Assembly: GCF_017897595.1 (NCBI RefSeq)
Contig: NZ_JAGKIK010000001.1
Span: 496,001-560,000, forward strand
Origin: Aquimarina sp. U1-2
GTDB taxonomy: Bacteria; Bacteroidota; Bacteroidia; Flavobacteriales; Flavobacteriaceae
Direction of reading: 5' to 3'
Length of the DNA stretch: 64,000 nucleotides
The position numbers and the translations under genes are program-made. The notes beneath the pieces were generated by a model. It made no database searches, was not told the DNA's origin, and was given only the letters and a program-made list of their open reading frames with translations. How positions within the stretch are numbered: the stretch's first letter is position 1; every line of letters starts with the position of its first letter. Positions 18,023 through 27,251 of the stretch are shown in pieces.

Positions 18023-19654
18023 AACATCCCCGGTAGCCCCATTGGGAAATGCTATCCCCAGCAAAACAGAAATGGTAGGTGCTATATCTGTAATTTTCGT
18101 TTTACGTGTCGTACTTCCCTTTTTTATGCCTCGACCAAAAAATAGTAAGGGAGCATGGGTATCATAGGTTAATCCTGTACCATGAGTCGAACCTGTTCTA
18201 GAATAGCGAACAGTAGCCGGATCTAGTACGATAATCACGTCCCCGCTCCGTTTTTGATTATATCCTTTTTGAATCAAAGCTGCAATCCCTGTAGTATAAT
18301 CACTGGATTCTAGTTGAGTCCTTGTAAATACTTTATCTACCTGGTCTGCTTGCAGTACACGATGGGCAACAGCTTCTTGTAAATCCTGAGCACGAATATT
18401 ATTTTTTTCAAGCACATCATAATCGAAAAATATCTGGTAATTGGAGATGTTTTTAATCAAATTCTTACTACCAAATTTAGATGCTACAAAGTTTTCGATA
18501 TCAGCTTTAAACGCATTAGCATCGTAATACCCAGCAGGAATTTTAACCGACTTTAAATAGGCAGGTACATGAACGGCTCCGTGATCTGCTGTTAAAAAAA
18601 CTGTATATTTTCTTTTTCCAACTTTACTATCCAAGACAGCGAATATACGTTCAAGATCTTTATCTAATCGTAAATACGTATCTTCAATTTCTTTAGAATT
18701 TACCCCAAAATTATGTCCTACATAATCTGTGCTTGAAAAACTGATGGTTAGAAAATCTGTTATTTCATCTGTACCTAGTTGTTCTCCTTCAATAGCAGCT
18801 ATAGCAAAGTCAGCAGTTAAATTATTTCCGTAGGCAGAGGATTTAATAATATCATATCCTTCATTTTGATCCTTTAACATAGCAAGATCATAAGGAAAAG
18901 TTGCTGTTTCTTTTCCTTTATACCCGCTTTCAAATGTATTTTTATCATCACCACTTTCTACGTATGAATTTATATCATATAAGGTGTTCCATTCTTTTAA
19001 ATACGACTGCACTTTTCCTGATGCATTAAAAGCCGTTACCCATGAAGGTAAATCTTTTCTGTAATAAGTACTTGTAATCCATTTCCCTTCTTCTTTTCCT
19101 CTAAACCAATACGCTGCATTGGCTGTATGTCCTGCCGGAAGAATAGCACCACGATCTTTAATTGCAATGCCTATTGTTTTTCCCAGTAATTGTGTATGTA
19201 ATCTATTTTGATCTGCTACTGTAGTGGTTTTCATACGGTGGGGCGACATTTTTTCTAAATCGCTATCCAAACCTACTGTTTCGACAGAAGGATCACCTGC
19301 ACAGTATACCCTTTTATTACTAAACTTATCATACCAATGATTAGAAATAATACCATGGTTTTGTGGTGTAGTACCGGTATAAATTGAAGCATGTCCCGGA
19401 CCCGTGTATGTAGGGACATAATTAAAGTGGTTATTTTTGCAATTAAACCCCTCATTCATCATACGCTTAAAACCATGCTCACCAAAACGATGATAAAAAC
19501 GAGTAAGGTAATCATATCGCATTTGATCTACTACAATACCAACGACAAGTTTGGGAGGATCAATAATCGTACTTTTCTCTTGAGCATTTACAAAAATTTG
19601 TATCCCAAAAATGCATAGAATTAAAAACGCTTTCCTAATCATAATTTTAAACAT
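18002..19654 (-). CDS. Periplasmic alkaline phosphatase-superfamily enzyme (PafA-like)
   Basis: 550 residues with an N-terminal signal peptide (hydrophobic to about residue 24, FVNAQ). The metal-binding start VVGIVVDQMRYDYL (about 37-50) and the nucleophile stretch VPTYTGPGHASIYTG (about 80-94, nucleophile Thr within it) match the PafA group of phosphate-irrepressible phosphatases of Bacteroidota. Later metal ligands are in DYVGHNFG and TADHGAVHVP, and near the C-terminus STHGTGLTYDTHAPLLFFGRGIKKG. It should release phosphate from monoesters in the periplasm. Monocistronic by context. Confidence 0.92.
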   Translation of the reverse strand: MFKIMIRKAFLILCIFGIQIFVNAQEKSTIIDPPKLVVGIVVDQMRYDYLTRFYHRFGEHGFKRMMNEGFNCKNNHFNYVPTYTGPGHASIYTGTTPQNHGIISNHWYDKFSNKRVYCAGDPSVETVGLDSDLEKMSPHRMKTTTVADQNRLHTQLLGKTIGIAIKDRGAILPAGHTANAAYWFRGKEEGKWITSTYYRKDLPSWVTAFNASGKVQSYLKEWNTLYDINSYVESGDDKNTFESGYKGKETATFPYDLAMLKDQNEGYDIIKSSAYGNNLTADFAIAAIEGEQLGTDEITDFLTISFSSTDYVGHNFGVNSKEIEDTYLRLDKDLERIFAVLDSKVGKRKYTVFLTADHGAVHVPAYLKSVKIPAGYYDANAFKADIENFVASKFGSKNLIKNISNYQIFFDYDVLEKNNIRAQDLQEAVAHRVLQADQVDKVFTRTQLESSDYTTGIAALIQKGYNQKRSGDVIIVLDPATVRYSRTGSTHGTGLTYDTHAPLLFFGRGIKKGSTTRKTKITDIAPTISVLLGIAFPNGATGDVLSFVIE

Positions 19655-19755
19655 ATGTATAGCAAAAATAGTATGTACACAAATGTAAAACTTTAATCGA
19701 AGGATAAATGCTGTCGGTGATTTTTTTTCTATTTTAGCTTATCTAATTGCACAGC

Positions 19756-20493
19756 ATGTTTTATCTAGACGATATCGGACGATATTTTTTAATGCTCAAA
19801 GGAGTTTTTAGTCGAATGACCAAAGGTTCGGTTTTAAGAAACCTTATATTTAAAGAAATCGATGATTTAATTATAGGGTCTCTCGGGATTACGGTCTTTT
19901 TGGCATTCTTTATAGGTGGTGTAGTCGCTATTCAAACAGCATTAAATCTTACAAATCCTATATTGCCCAAAAAATTGATAGCTTTTGCGTCGAGACAATC
20001 GGTTATTTTGGAATTTGCCCCGACTTTTATTTCGGTAATTATGGCAGGTAAAGTAGGTTCTTTCATCACTTCAAGTATTGGAACCATGAGAGTAACCGAA
20101 CAAATAGATGCACTTGAAGTAATGGGGATTAATTCTCTTAATTATTTAATTTTTCCAAAAATAGTTGCCATGTGCATGTATCCTTTTGTGATTGCTATTG
20201 CCATGTTTGCCGGTATTCTAGGAGCCTATGTTGCCGGGGTATATGGTGGATTTGTTCCCAGTACCGATTTTTTAACAGGTTTACGAGAAGAATTTATTCC
20301 TTATCATTTAACCTATGCCTTTATAAAAACATTTATTTTTGCTTTTTTACTGGCTACAATACCTTCTTTTCATGGATTTTATATGAAGGGAGGAGCTCTA
20401 GAAGTAGGAAAAGCGAGTACTTCTGCATTCGTTTGGACTACCGTCGTTATCATTATCTCTAATTATATACTCACCCAATTACTTTTAAGTTAA
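19756..20493 (+). CDS. MlaE-family ABC permease
   Basis: 245 residues from the ATG at 19756 (the open frame extends 9 bases further to a TTG, which is less likely). Five to six hydrophobic helices and the family runs GGVVAIQTALNL, FAPTFISVIMAGKVGSFITSSIGTMRVTEQIDALEVMGINSLNYLIFPKI, and SFHGFYMKGGALEVGKASTSAFVWT. It is the membrane partner of the ATPase that overlaps it by one base. In characterised bacteria MlaE/MlaF move phospholipid between inner membrane and periplasm with MlaD; no MlaD is in this window. Confidence 0.93.
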   Translation: MFYLDDIGRYFLMLKGVFSRMTKGSVLRNLIFKEIDDLIIGSLGITVFLAFFIGGVVAIQTALNLTNPILPKKLIAFASRQSVILEFAPTFISVIMAGKVGSFITSSIGTMRVTEQIDALEVMGINSLNYLIFPKIVAMCMYPFVIAIAMFAGILGAYVAGVYGGFVPSTDFLTGLREEFIPYHLTYAFIKTFIFAFLLATIPSFHGFYMKGGALEVGKASTSAFVWTTVVIIISNYILTQLLLS

Positions 20494-21257
20494 TGATCGA
20501 AGTTATAGATTTACATAAAGGATTTAATGGAGAAGAAATTTTAAAAGGAATTACCACCACTTTTCACCGAGGTAAAACAAACCTTATTATCGGTACTAGC
20601 GGCAGTGGCAAAACGGTATTTTTAAAATGCTTACTTGGTCTTTTTACTCCAGAGCAAGGGTCTATTTGTTATGATGGAAGTGTATATTCAGAACTTGGTG
20701 AAGAAGAGCAAAGAGACTTAAAAGAGCAGATGGGAATGGTATTTCAAGGAAGTGCACTTTTCGATTCGATGACTGTAGAAGAAAATGTAATGTTTCCGCT
20801 TCAGATGTTTACCAAACAGAAAAAAAGTGAAATGCTTGATCGAGTTCATACCGTATTGAATCGAGTAAACCTTGAGAACGCAAACGATAAATTACCTTCA
20901 GAAATAAGTGGAGGAATGCAAAAACGTGTTGCAATAGCCCGCGCCATAGTGACGCAGCCCAAATATTTATTTTGTGATGAGCCTAACTCTGGACTCGATC
21001 CAAAAACTGCAATTGTTATCGACAACCTTATTAAAGAAATTACAGAAGAGTACGATATTATTACAGTAATTAATACTCATGATATGAACTCGGTAATGGA
21101 AATAGGAGAAAAAATTGTTTTTCTAAAACATGGAAACTTAGAATGGGAAGGTGACAAAACTCAAATATTTAAAACAGATAATCAAGCAGTTACCGATTTT
21201 GTGTACTCTTCAAATTTATTCAAAAAAGTGAGAGAAGCACAAATCAAAGGGATCTGA
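20493..21257 (+). CDS. MlaF-family ABC ATPase
   Basis: 254 residues. Walker A is GTSGSGKT (34-41), the signature EISGGMQKRVAIARAI, and Walker B YLFCDEPNSGLDP. The start codon overlaps the stop of the permease gene (TAATG), so the pair is translationally coupled. It powers lipid movement by the MlaE permease upstream at the inner membrane. Confidence 0.95.
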   Translation: MIEVIDLHKGFNGEEILKGITTTFHRGKTNLIIGTSGSGKTVFLKCLLGLFTPEQGSICYDGSVYSELGEEEQRDLKEQMGMVFQGSALFDSMTVEENVMFPLQMFTKQKKSEMLDRVHTVLNRVNLENANDKLPSEISGGMQKRVAIARAIVTQPKYLFCDEPNSGLDPKTAIVIDNLIKEITEEYDIITVINTHDMNSVMEIGEKIVFLKHGNLEWEGDKTQIFKTDNQAVTDFVYSSNLFKKVREAQIKGI

Positions 21258-21353
21258 TTTAACTCGAATGCATATTTAAGCTTGACTCTAAAAATCAGGA
21301 CCGAACACTATGCATTTATACCATTTTGTAAAGGAAACGGCTTTCTCTCTTTC

Positions 21354-21455
21354 TTTATTGGCACTGTCAAAGGGAACAATACCACCGAGGCTTGTCTAGA
21401 AATTGAAAAAATGTATTCCACAAATGCCTCGTGGGCTTGCCCCTAGGTAGTTTAC
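21354..21455 (-). repeat. Dispersed repeat, family 2, copy 2
   Basis: Reverse-oriented partner of the repeat at 8617-8719. On the minus strand it starts AGTAAACTACC and ends CAGTGCCAATAAA, 102 bp against 103 bp. It lies in the convergent gap between mlaF and the symporter gene. No coding frame. Confidence 0.65.
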
Positions 21456-21477
21456 TGTAAAAAGGTAAATTAGCGTT

Positions 21478-22815
21478 TTAGCTTGATTTAAGAATAGAGT
21501 AAGTTTTATTGACACTACCAAACCACTTGTTAAATATTACACAGGCAACCAAATCACCGGTAACATTGACGGTTGTTCTAAACATTCCCAGAATTCGATC
21601 GATACCAATGATTACAATGAGACCATCTGTGGGAATGCCCGAACTTTGTAATACTGATGCTAAAATAATAACTCCACCACCAGGTATAGCGGGAGTTCCG
21701 ATAGAAGCGCCCACAATTGTAACTGTAATGAGCAGAAGATTAATTAATGACAATTCGATCCCATAGGCTTGAGCAATAAATAAGGCAGAAGTACATTGAA
21801 AAAGTGCAGTTCCGTCCATATTAATAGATGCTCCTACCGGAATTACAAAATCGCTTATATTAGAAGAAACTTGCAACTGCTCATCTGCAACTTTCATTGA
21901 TAACGGCATTACTGCAGCTGAACTGGCTGTAGAAAAGGCCAACAGTTGAGGTTCTCGCACAGCTTTCAAAAAAACTAAAGGATTTTTTCTACCGATGATG
22001 GTCAGCAGCACCATATAAAATATGAGTAATATTGCTAGACCCAAAAGCACAACAATCATATAATACCCCAGTCCTAATAATACCTCTACCCCCAAATCAG
22101 ATAACAAAGCAGCAATAAGACCAAATACCGCTACAGGTACCAATAGCATTGCCCAGGATACCACAATCATACATATTTTTTGAGTTGCTTCTATCATTTT
22201 TATTATGGGTAATGCAATATGTTCTTCGAGCTGGGTAATAGCTACACCAATAATTATAGTAAAAATAACAACACCCAACATTTCGCCTAATAAAATTGAT
22301 TCTAAAGGATTGTCTGGAATTAAATTTGAAATCGTTTGCGGGATATTTTCAAAAGTAAGTACATTTTCTTGAGTTTCTATTTTTTCTTCTTCGGCACCTG
22401 GTAAACCACCTAAATCATTTACCAATGCTCCGGGTTTCATAAAAATAGTTAGTGCTGCTCCAATCATTATAGCAACCGCTGTAGTAAAAACAAAATATAA
22501 TAATAAACGCAAACCCATGGTTTTTAATTGTTCTGGATTATTACTTATGATTCCTGAAATAATAGAAGCAAATATCAACGGGATCATCACCATTTGAACC
22601 AATTTCAGGAATATTTTACCAGGAAGATCTAACCAGTTAGATAGCCAGTCGCTAAACGACTGATCAACGATACCAAGGGAAGGATTTAAAAATATGCCCA
22701 GACCAATACCCAGAAATAATGCCAAAATTACTTGTAACCATAATTTACCTTTGGTAAGCCTTTTTAAATGTGATGTTAAATCGTTAAGCGGAGTAATTTC
22801 TATCATCATATCCAA
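21478..22815 (-). CDS. Dicarboxylate/amino acid:cation symporter (DAACS family)
   Basis: 445 residues, about eight transmembrane helices plus two re-entrant hairpins. Diagnostic motifs: the serine-rich hairpin AFSTASSAAVMPLSM, NMDGTALFQ in helix 7, and the second hairpin GASIGTPAIPGGGVIILASVL. These form the substrate and sodium/proton sites of GltP/GltT/DctA relatives. An unusual charged insert EEEKIETQENVLTFENIPQ after helix 3 is common in flavobacterial members. Glutamate, aspartate or C4-dicarboxylate uptake is likely; the exact substrate cannot be read from sequence. Confidence 0.93.
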   Translation of the reverse strand: MDMMIEITPLNDLTSHLKRLTKGKLWLQVILALFLGIGLGIFLNPSLGIVDQSFSDWLSNWLDLPGKIFLKLVQMVMIPLIFASIISGIISNNPEQLKTMGLRLLLYFVFTTAVAIMIGAALTIFMKPGALVNDLGGLPGAEEEKIETQENVLTFENIPQTISNLIPDNPLESILLGEMLGVVIFTIIIGVAITQLEEHIALPIIKMIEATQKICMIVVSWAMLLVPVAVFGLIAALLSDLGVEVLLGLGYYMIVVLLGLAILLIFYMVLLTIIGRKNPLVFLKAVREPQLLAFSTASSAAVMPLSMKVADEQLQVSSNISDFVIPVGASINMDGTALFQCTSALFIAQAYGIELSLINLLLITVTIVGASIGTPAIPGGGVIILASVLQSSGIPTDGLIVIIGIDRILGMFRTTVNVTGDLVACVIFNKWFGSVNKTYSILKSS

Positions 22816-23146
22816 CTATCAAATTACAGATATCGCGAACCTAGACAAAAATTACTTTTGAAACAAGGCTGGGATTGTTAAGGGTTTTCTAATTAACAAA
22901 ACTCATTTTAAATGAAATGAAATGAAATCAACCTTATGAACATCTTAGCTACACTTATATAAAATGACACAAAAGACTTCGAACATTAATAATGCATATT
23001 TTTACAACCTTTTGCGAAGTCGAAGGGTGATAAATACATCTCTCGACTATACTCGATGTGCCCTATTAGTATTGGCTTTTGGTATCTAGGTAATTTAACG
23101 AACATTCAATAATCGACACAAAATCAATATCGGGATCGTAATTCGA
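22816..23146. other. 331-bp gap with a degenerate repeat fragment
   Basis: It holds three tandem AAATG units near 22910-22925 and a degenerate copy of the CTCTCGACT...CTCGA palindrome at 23040-23057. It also has GAACATTAATAATG and GAACATTCAATAATCG at its two sides, which recall family-1 element ends. No coding frame and no clear promoter were seen. Confidence 0.4.
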
Positions 23147-23788
23147 CTACTCAAAAACTATTCTGATGCCTATCGCAGGAGCTAAAGTATGAATTGTTGA
23201 AAAAAAACTATCCCTTTGCCCATTGACTTTGATTTGTAAGAAATCGGTAAAATTTGTTAAACCAGCTTTAACATCAAGCCAGGAAAAGACGCTGTACGTA
23301 GTATCAAGTTCGAGTGACAAAAATACACCGTCATCTCTACCCTTCTCGTTCAATCTAGTAGGATTTCGCAATAGTAGCGTATGTTTTAATTTAATATATC
23401 CAAAATTAAGTGTTGACAAAATTTTTAATTTCCTGTTTACAGTGAATCCATAACCTATTCCTGCAGAAAACCTGGTAAAATTCGTAGTTTCAAAAAAACC
23501 CACTACTTCTGGTTTTACTACTTTACCTCGATACACCGCTACATCCATATGCAGATTTAGATGGGATAATAAATTCTCATAGGTTAAACCAATCGAGGTT
23601 CCCGAAGACAAATCATACCCCTTTGCTACAAAATTATTTCCGTATGCAATAGGTTGTAAATAATCAATTTTAATAGCGGCAGATGTAGTTCGAACACGAA
23701 TGCTATCAGAAACTGTACGATCCTGAGCTAGAATGCCACAGGTAGTGTAGAAAATACAAAAAACAGCTAACTTAATAGTTAAATTCAT
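23147..23788 (-). CDS. Outer-membrane beta-barrel-like protein, unknown
   Basis: 213 residues if started at the Met at 23788 (MNLTIKLAVFCIFYTTCGILAQ, a good signal peptide). An alternative start at 23806 adds six residues. The mature part alternates polar and hydrophobic residues in strands (SIGLTYENLLSHLNLHMDVAVYRG, FSAGIGYGFTVNRKLKILSTLNFGYIKLKH) and ends in a terminal aromatic/acidic residue (IGIRIVFE), as small barrels do. Its start overlaps the end of the upstream lipoprotein gene, so the two form an operon. No family recognised. Confidence 0.7.
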   Translation of the reverse strand: MNLTIKLAVFCIFYTTCGILAQDRTVSDSIRVRTTSAAIKIDYLQPIAYGNNFVAKGYDLSSGTSIGLTYENLLSHLNLHMDVAVYRGKVVKPEVVGFFETTNFTRFSAGIGYGFTVNRKLKILSTLNFGYIKLKHTLLLRNPTRLNEKGRDDGVFLSLELDTTYSVFSWLDVKAGLTNFTDFLQIKVNGQRDSFFSTIHTLAPAIGIRIVFE

Positions 23789-24503
23789 AAATAACTCGCT
23801 CTTCATTTATAGGGATTTCTATAGTTGTTGGTTGGGAGGACATATCCCCGGTAAACCAATATGTAAATAAAACTGTTGTTTTTTGCAGCGTAGGAATACT
23901 TACTTTAAATACAGCAGGATCGTCTTTAGAAATACCTCCTTGCGGGTTTTGAAAAAGTATAGATTGATCCGGATCCAATCGATGCACCTTCTTTTGACTT
24001 TCAAAATTTAATATGTATTGAAGTGTGTCAGAAGTACCAGAAGTTCGGTTCAGGCTAAGTTGCAGGTTGGCTTTTAATCCGAGTTTTATAGTGGGTACCC
24101 CAGAATAAGTATCTGTTTGTGATTTTACCTCATAAGCAACACTACCAAATAACGGATTTGTATTCGTAGGAATATTCGTTACCGAGTTGATTAGCTCATC
24201 GTTAACGACTGCGTAGATGGAATGGTTTACGTTTATAAGCCTGGGAACAAGAGAAAGTACTGAAGCTTTACCCTCGATATCGGTTATATCTGATCCGACT
24301 TGTCCAAGAAAATCTAATGACTGGACATTGTCCCATCGATCATCATTTTCAACGATATGAACATCAATACGAATCCCTTCTAATGATTTTCCTTCAATAT
24401 CTTGGACTTGTATAGGATATAAAGCTCGTTCATTGTTCTCAATTTTAATTTCGCAACCAACGAACAGTAAAGCAACTATTAGTAATGAACCGTGTATTTT
24501 CAT
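23772..24503 (-). CDS. Putative lipoprotein, unknown
   Basis: 243 residues. A lipobox LLFVGC places the lipidated Cys at residue 17. The N-terminal region YPIQVQDIEGKSLEGIRIDVHIVEN...DIEGKAS resembles an Ig-like, carboxypeptidase-regulatory type fold. The rest is beta-rich with no catalytic motif. It is coupled with the downstream barrel-like gene (overlap of 17-35 bp), suggesting a periplasmic or surface partner of that protein. I do not recognise the family. Confidence 0.7.
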   Translation of the reverse strand: MKIHGSLLIVALLFVGCEIKIENNERALYPIQVQDIEGKSLEGIRIDVHIVENDDRWDNVQSLDFLGQVGSDITDIEGKASVLSLVPRLINVNHSIYAVVNDELINSVTNIPTNTNPLFGSVAYEVKSQTDTYSGVPTIKLGLKANLQLSLNRTSGTSDTLQYILNFESQKKVHRLDPDQSILFQNPQGGISKDDPAVFKVSIPTLQKTTVLFTYWFTGDMSSQPTTIEIPINEERVIYEFNY

Positions 24504-24637
24504 AATTAATAGATAAAAAAACCAGCTTAAGTTGCGTATAGAAATGTTAAATAATAAACTTGTATAGTCCTTTAGGAATCATCTAAAACTATGAATTCAT
24601 CTTGACTTTTAGAAGTAGTCAAGTATAGGTAATACAT

Positions 24638-25243
24638 TTATAGTTTTGTTGTTCCTAAAAAAACATTGACCTTAGGATGCATTGGATTTCCATTGGATCT
24701 CCTGAAAGAAACGATTTGCCCTACGTGGTAGATAGCATCAGAGAGTTGACCGTTAATCATATTCCAATACGGAAATTCCCTTTGATTCTTTTCAGACTTA
24801 AAAATAACTTTATAATCAGCTATGCTATCTGATGATTTACCTGCTAGAAGCCTACTCGATTTTTCAAGATTTAGTAGCGTATGTTTTCTAAGTTCTTCGA
24901 AGGTAAGCTCTGTTTTTTTCGTATTTCTGAGGTTCGGAAGATTTTGTGGTGCATTTAAAATCGCTTTAGACAATTCATAAATATGCACCAAAGTTTGCAG
25001 CATACTTCTCCCCTCTTCGCTCGGAGTATATATTAAGTCTTTTTCTGTAAGCCCTTCTGTAGCCCAGTAGTACCGATACCCTAGTCCGTCAATAAATCTA
25101 ACAATAATATTTCCTGATGTAAAATCTTCTGGATAATCCGGAATTTGTTGATAGGGTAATTGCATAACTTCTGCTGATTTTTGACCAAAGCTTATATTCA
25201 TAAAACAATAGATTGATACTATAAAGAATGCTTTTATTTTCAT
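24638..25243 (-). CDS. Exported DinB-like four-helix protein
   Basis: 201 residues from the Met at 25243, which gives a signal peptide (MKIKAFFIVSIYCFMNISFGQ). The open frame extends to 25288, but that start would put 15 charged residues in front. The mature part is a DinB-fold bundle: LTEKDLIYTPSEEGRSMLQTLVHIYELS, then ISDAIYHVGQI-like QLSDAIYHVGQIVSFRR, supplying the histidines of a possible metal site. Most DinB proteins are cytoplasmic thiol transferases or hydrolases; an exported one is less usual. Function unknown. Confidence 0.75.
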   Translation of the reverse strand: MKIKAFFIVSIYCFMNISFGQKSAEVMQLPYQQIPDYPEDFTSGNIIVRFIDGLGYRYYWATEGLTEKDLIYTPSEEGRSMLQTLVHIYELSKAILNAPQNLPNLRNTKKTELTFEELRKHTLLNLEKSSRLLAGKSSDSIADYKVIFKSEKNQREFPYWNMINGQLSDAIYHVGQIVSFRRSNGNPMHPKVNVFLGTTKL

Positions 25244-25332
25244 TTTTGTATTTCTTTTATTGAATATCCTTACTGTGTCGTAATGCACATGTCATCCTAA
25301 ATATGAGATATAACAAATAACTATATGTCTTT

Positions 25333-25745
25333 TTAATCAAATGGAAGTAAGTCGGGTTCTATATATTTACTTTTTGCTTTCTTAAAATTATAAATATCAA
25401 AACTATAATGAGAGCTTAAAAGAGTCTTAAAATCATCTTTAAGTTGCGGAAATTCGGTAATAAAATCTTTAAAATTAGAGGCGTTGAATTTCTTCCAAAA
25501 ATGATATACTGCTTTAGTAGCAGCTATAGTTAAGGTTTTATTGTATTTATGTTTTGCTCCTACAAAAGCGACGAATCCTTGTATTTGATCCTGAATAATA
25601 CATTCAGCCTGTTGTATACCATAATTATTAAATTAATCCAAGCTAATCGGAGATGTGCTTCATGAGTGAATTCAAAAGGATCTAACTTACGGTCAACGAC
25701 CTTTTGTAAAAATTCAGAATCGGAATACTTATAATGCATTTCCAT
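25333..25745 (-). pseudogene. Frameshifted gene for a conserved flavobacterial hypothetical protein
   Basis: The first frame reads MEMHYKYSDSEFLQKVVDRKLDPFEFTHEAHLRLAWINL and then runs into a stop at 25560. From about 25630 another frame continues the protein: YGIQQAECIIQDQIQGFVAF, then AATKAVYHFWKKF and finally a KSKYIEPDLLPFD end with a stop at 25333-25335. A single missing base near 25620-25635 reunites the two into about 137 residues. The His/Glu-rich FTHEAHLRLAW motif is intact. No known function. A reading error cannot be excluded. Confidence 0.75.
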
Positions 25746-25803
25746 AACGTAAATTTTGTTTAAAAGAATACAATGCTAAAGCAATTTAAACATTTTTCAC
25801 TTA

Positions 25804-27246
25804 CTATTTCACATACAAAGTATCAACCTTTAATTCTTTTATAATCCATTCTTGCAATGCTTTAGTTCTACTCATGTGCACACTATCTGCTACTTGAAAC
25901 TTCCATTGCGGAAAAATCATGGGTATCGTATCCATTTTTAAGAAATTCGATTGTAACACTTCTGCATACCCTAAAGTTTGAAGATCAGGAAATCGAATTT
26001 TGGCATCTTTTGAAATATTGAAATACGGTATTACTGTTACTGGTGCAACTTTATTCGCCTCATTAAGGCTGGTTTCCAATCCGGCAACTTGAATTTTAAG
26101 ATCTTCAATTTGATCCAGTAATTTGCTATTTTCTTTCTCAATTCGATCCAACTCGACAATTGCGCGATCATATGCTTTTGACACCTGATCTAAGCCTCGA
26201 GCTTTGTTTCCATTAACTGTAAGTTCAAAATCACCAATATGGTCGTATTTTTTGATCTCGTTCTTGAGATCACTCATGATAGCCTCTGGCATTTCACCAT
26301 CAAAATACAATTTTATAGTTTTTTCGTTATAGTTGTAAAAGTCTTTTCTCAAGTATAAATTTTCATTACTATTAATGTCATTTTCAATAAAAAGCTTATA
26401 ATCATGGGCTGCATTACTTTCTAATAAAGTGGTATAAAATGTATAACTAGCCGGAATCATAACCAGTATAGCTAGCAATGAAGCCAATTGTGCTGTACGT
26501 TTGCGTTTAGCAGAATTCGCGTAGCGCAACATGGGAAAACGTAGCAATTTTGCTACAATGAACGTAGCTAAGGCTATAAAAATAGCATTAATAGTAAATA
26601 AATAGAGCGCTCCCAGAGCGTATTTAGGGCCTCCTTCTGCGATTCCATAGCCTACGGTACATAAAGGCGGCATAAGAGCTGTTGCAATTGCTACTCCCGC
26701 AATCGCATTGGGCATAGTTCCTTTCTTTGATTTTGCCACAATCAAGGCCAACCCACCAAATATTGCCACGAGCACGTCTAAAATAGTTGGAGCCGTTCTA
26801 GCCTCAAGCTCCGGAGTTAATTCAGTTAAAGGTGAAACCCAAAAATATAATGTAGCAGCTAAAACACTAAGCCCTACCATTACCCCTAGATTCACCAAAG
26901 ATCTTCGCAATGTATCGATATCATTAATAGCAATAGATAATCCTACTCCTACAATAGGTCCCATAAGTGGAGAGATCAACATGGCACCAATAACAACCGC
27001 AGTAGAACTTACATTAAGACCGATGGAAGCCACAAAGATCGAAAAAACAAGAATCCATGCATTATGACCTTTAAACGGAATATCTTTTTTTACATCCTCT
27101 ATGGTTTGATCTTTATCCGTTTCAGATTTGATATTTAACAACTCGTCTAAAAACTTAGAAATACTGGCAAAAAGTCCTTTGGCATCTCTTTTTACAGACT
27201 CACTTGCTTCTCCTTGAGGTGGTTTTTGATTTGTGTGTTCTTCCAT
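25804..27246 (-). CDS. DUF389 family membrane protein
   Basis: 480 residues. A cytoplasmic N-terminus is followed by about six or seven membrane helices in residues 58-265, with the DUF389 core (SIFVASIGLNVSSTAVVIGAMLISPLMGPI and AIATALMPPLCTVGYGI). The soluble C-terminal 200 residues contain a coiled-coil stretch (about 350-390, ELDRIEKENSKLLDQIEDLK). Role in the cell not established for this family. It is the last gene of a three-gene minus-strand run (SprT-like, guanylyltransferase, this), 5 bp after the guanylyltransferase. Confidence 0.88.
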   Translation of the reverse strand: MEEHTNQKPPQGEASESVKRDAKGLFASISKFLDELLNIKSETDKDQTIEDVKKDIPFKGHNAWILVFSIFVASIGLNVSSTAVVIGAMLISPLMGPIVGVGLSIAINDIDTLRRSLVNLGVMVGLSVLAATLYFWVSPLTELTPELEARTAPTILDVLVAIFGGLALIVAKSKKGTMPNAIAGVAIATALMPPLCTVGYGIAEGGPKYALGALYLFTINAIFIALATFIVAKLLRFPMLRYANSAKRKRTAQLASLLAILVMIPASYTFYTTLLESNAAHDYKLFIENDINSNENLYLRKDFYNYNEKTIKLYFDGEMPEAIMSDLKNEIKKYDHIGDFELTVNGNKARGLDQVSKAYDRAIVELDRIEKENSKLLDQIEDLKIQVAGLETSLNEANKVAPVTVIPYFNISKDAKIRFPDLQTLGYAEVLQSNFLKMDTIPMIFPQWKFQVADSVHMSRTKALQEWIIKELKVDTLYVK

Positions 27247-27251
27247 ACTTA

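Noticed and set aside
22907-22925. Three tandem AAATG units as a possible phase-variable tract
   Set aside because: Only three units, outside a gene, with no link to a start codon or promoter box.
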